NCBI GenBank assembly: GCA_027010905.1
Contig: JALVBA010000364.1
Span: 1-16,002, forward strand
Source of the DNA: Marinilabiliaceae bacterium
Lineage (GTDB): Bacteria > Bacteroidota > Bacteroidia > Bacteroidales > Marinilabiliaceae
Length of the DNA: 16,002 nucleotides
Reading direction: 5' to 3'
Part shown: piece by piece, positions 15,770-16,002 of the stretch
Layout of the letters: each line of letters opens with the position of its first letter
Numbering within the stretch: the stretch's first letter is position 1
Notes under the pieces: generated by a model
Databases searched by the model: none
Told to the model about the DNA's origin: nothing
What the model saw: only the letters and a program-made list of their open reading frames with translations
Program-made: the position numbers and the translations under genes

Positions 15770-15790
15770 ACCTGCCTGCAGCAGGCAGGT
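15770..15790. repeat. Perfect palindrome ACCTGCCTGC-A-GCAGGCAGGT
   Basis: Ten bases on each side of a single central A are exact reverse complements. There is no T run on either side, so it is not a terminator. Palindromes built from CCTGCC/GGCAGG are frequent dispersed intergenic repeats in many bacteria; function here is unknown. Confidence 0.8.
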
Positions 15791-15850
15791 AAGGACACAT
15801 AAAAATGAACCTTCGCGATACCCTTGCGTCACTTGCGGTAAAACACACGT

Positions 15851-15876
15851 CGTGTTAATTCGTGTAATTCGTGGAC
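15851..15876. repeat. Degenerate tandem repeat of CGTGTTAATT-type units
   Basis: The plus strand reads CGTGTTAATT, CGTGTAATT, CGTGGAC: two and a half near copies of a 9-10-base unit (CACGAATTA on the minus strand). Such CACGAATTACACGAATT strings recur in intergenic DNA of Bacteroidetes. The group II intron end abuts it directly. Confidence 0.6.
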
Positions 15877-15877
15877 A

Positions 15878-16002
15878 ATCGAGTAGGTAGGGGGATTACT
15901 CCCCCGCCCTCTCACACCACCACGCATGCTCTCGCACGTGGCGGTTTCAATTAATAGTTTAACTTTTCATAATTTAGTGACAAATTAAACAAGTTTTGTT
16001 CC
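15878..16002 (-). mobile_element. Group II intron, 3' end (domains V and VI); rest beyond the window
   Basis: Read on the minus strand, 15945-15916 is ACCGCCACG-TGC-GAGA-GCA-TG-CGTGGTGGT: a 9-bp lower stem with one G-U pair, a 2-base bulge on the 3' side, an upper stem and a GNRA-type GAGA loop, the layout of domain V. It is followed by GTGAGAGG, then a domain VI hairpin in which GAGAGG pairs with CCT-A-CTC, leaving one bulged A (position 15884), and GGGGG pairs with CCCCC. The molecule ends CTACTCGAT, placing the bulged branch-point A seven bases from the 3' end at 15878. The upper domain V stem is shorter than consensus (3 bp, not 4-5). No reverse-transcriptase coding is recognisable in the last 50 bases; it should lie past 16002. 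Confidence 0.72.

Larger units (their letters stand above)
15657..15877. other. Non-coding stretch with intergenic repeats
   Basis: No gene is seen on either strand. The first 110 bases are AT-rich and plain. The second half is a patchwork of repeats: a perfect palindrome at 15770-15790 and a short degenerate tandem repeat at 15851-15876, both listed separately, joined by GC-richer DNA (GCGATACCCTTGCGTCACTT) of the kind found between genes in Bacteroidetes. Confidence 0.6.

Overview
The window looks like chromosomal DNA of an AT-rich Bacteroidota (Bacteroidetes) species, probably Bacteroidales or a relative. The signs are a 1.29 kb-residue-class isoleucyl-tRNA synthetase of the long Bacteroidetes type, the ileS - TraR/DksA-like - lspA gene order, a DUF5020/Tsx-like outer-membrane protein, promoter elements of the TTTG / TAnnTTTG type, and C-rich intergenic palindromes typical of the phylum. 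The genus cannot be fixed from the sequence.

Positions 1-7865, all minus strand, are the start of a surface-polysaccharide (capsule or O-antigen) locus read right to left: a Wza-like outer-membrane export protein with six SLBB-type modules, a Wzz-type chain-length protein, a 490-bp gap holding a decayed gene tail, WecB (UDP-GlcNAc 2-epimerase), WecC (UDP-ManNAc dehydrogenase), a Wzx-type flippase, and the first 26 codons of a sugar-phosphate nucleotidyltransferase that runs off the left edge. WecB and WecC together make UDP-ManNAcA, which the repeat unit probably contains; Wzx, Wzz and Wza flip, size and export the chain.

Positions 8106-13096, also minus strand, are a housekeeping operon ileS - TraR/DksA-like - lspA. 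The ileS gene carries the most striking feature of the window: an in-frame insertion of about 150 codons that encodes a complete DUF559 (Vsr-like, PD-(D/E)XK-type) nuclease domain. It sits inside the catalytic domain, between the WFDSG segment and the KMSKR loop, and is bounded by C-rich hairpins arranged as inverted repeats. A relic of the same repeat lies between wecB and wecC. This looks like a mobile element able to insert in frame into an essential gene and be translated as part of the host protein.

Positions 13230-15580, plus strand, diverge from ileS with back-to-back Bacteroidetes-type promoters: a Tsx/DUF5020-like outer-membrane channel, an AzgA/PbuG-type purine permease and a small ABM-fold monooxygenase-like protein, closed by a strong terminator at 15620-15656. 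Channel plus permease suggests a purine or nucleoside uptake unit.

The right end (15657-16002) has no complete gene. It holds a perfect palindrome, a short degenerate tandem repeat and, from 15878 to the edge, the 3' end (domains V and VI) of a group II intron on the minus strand. Its reverse-transcriptase gene, if present, would lie beyond the window.
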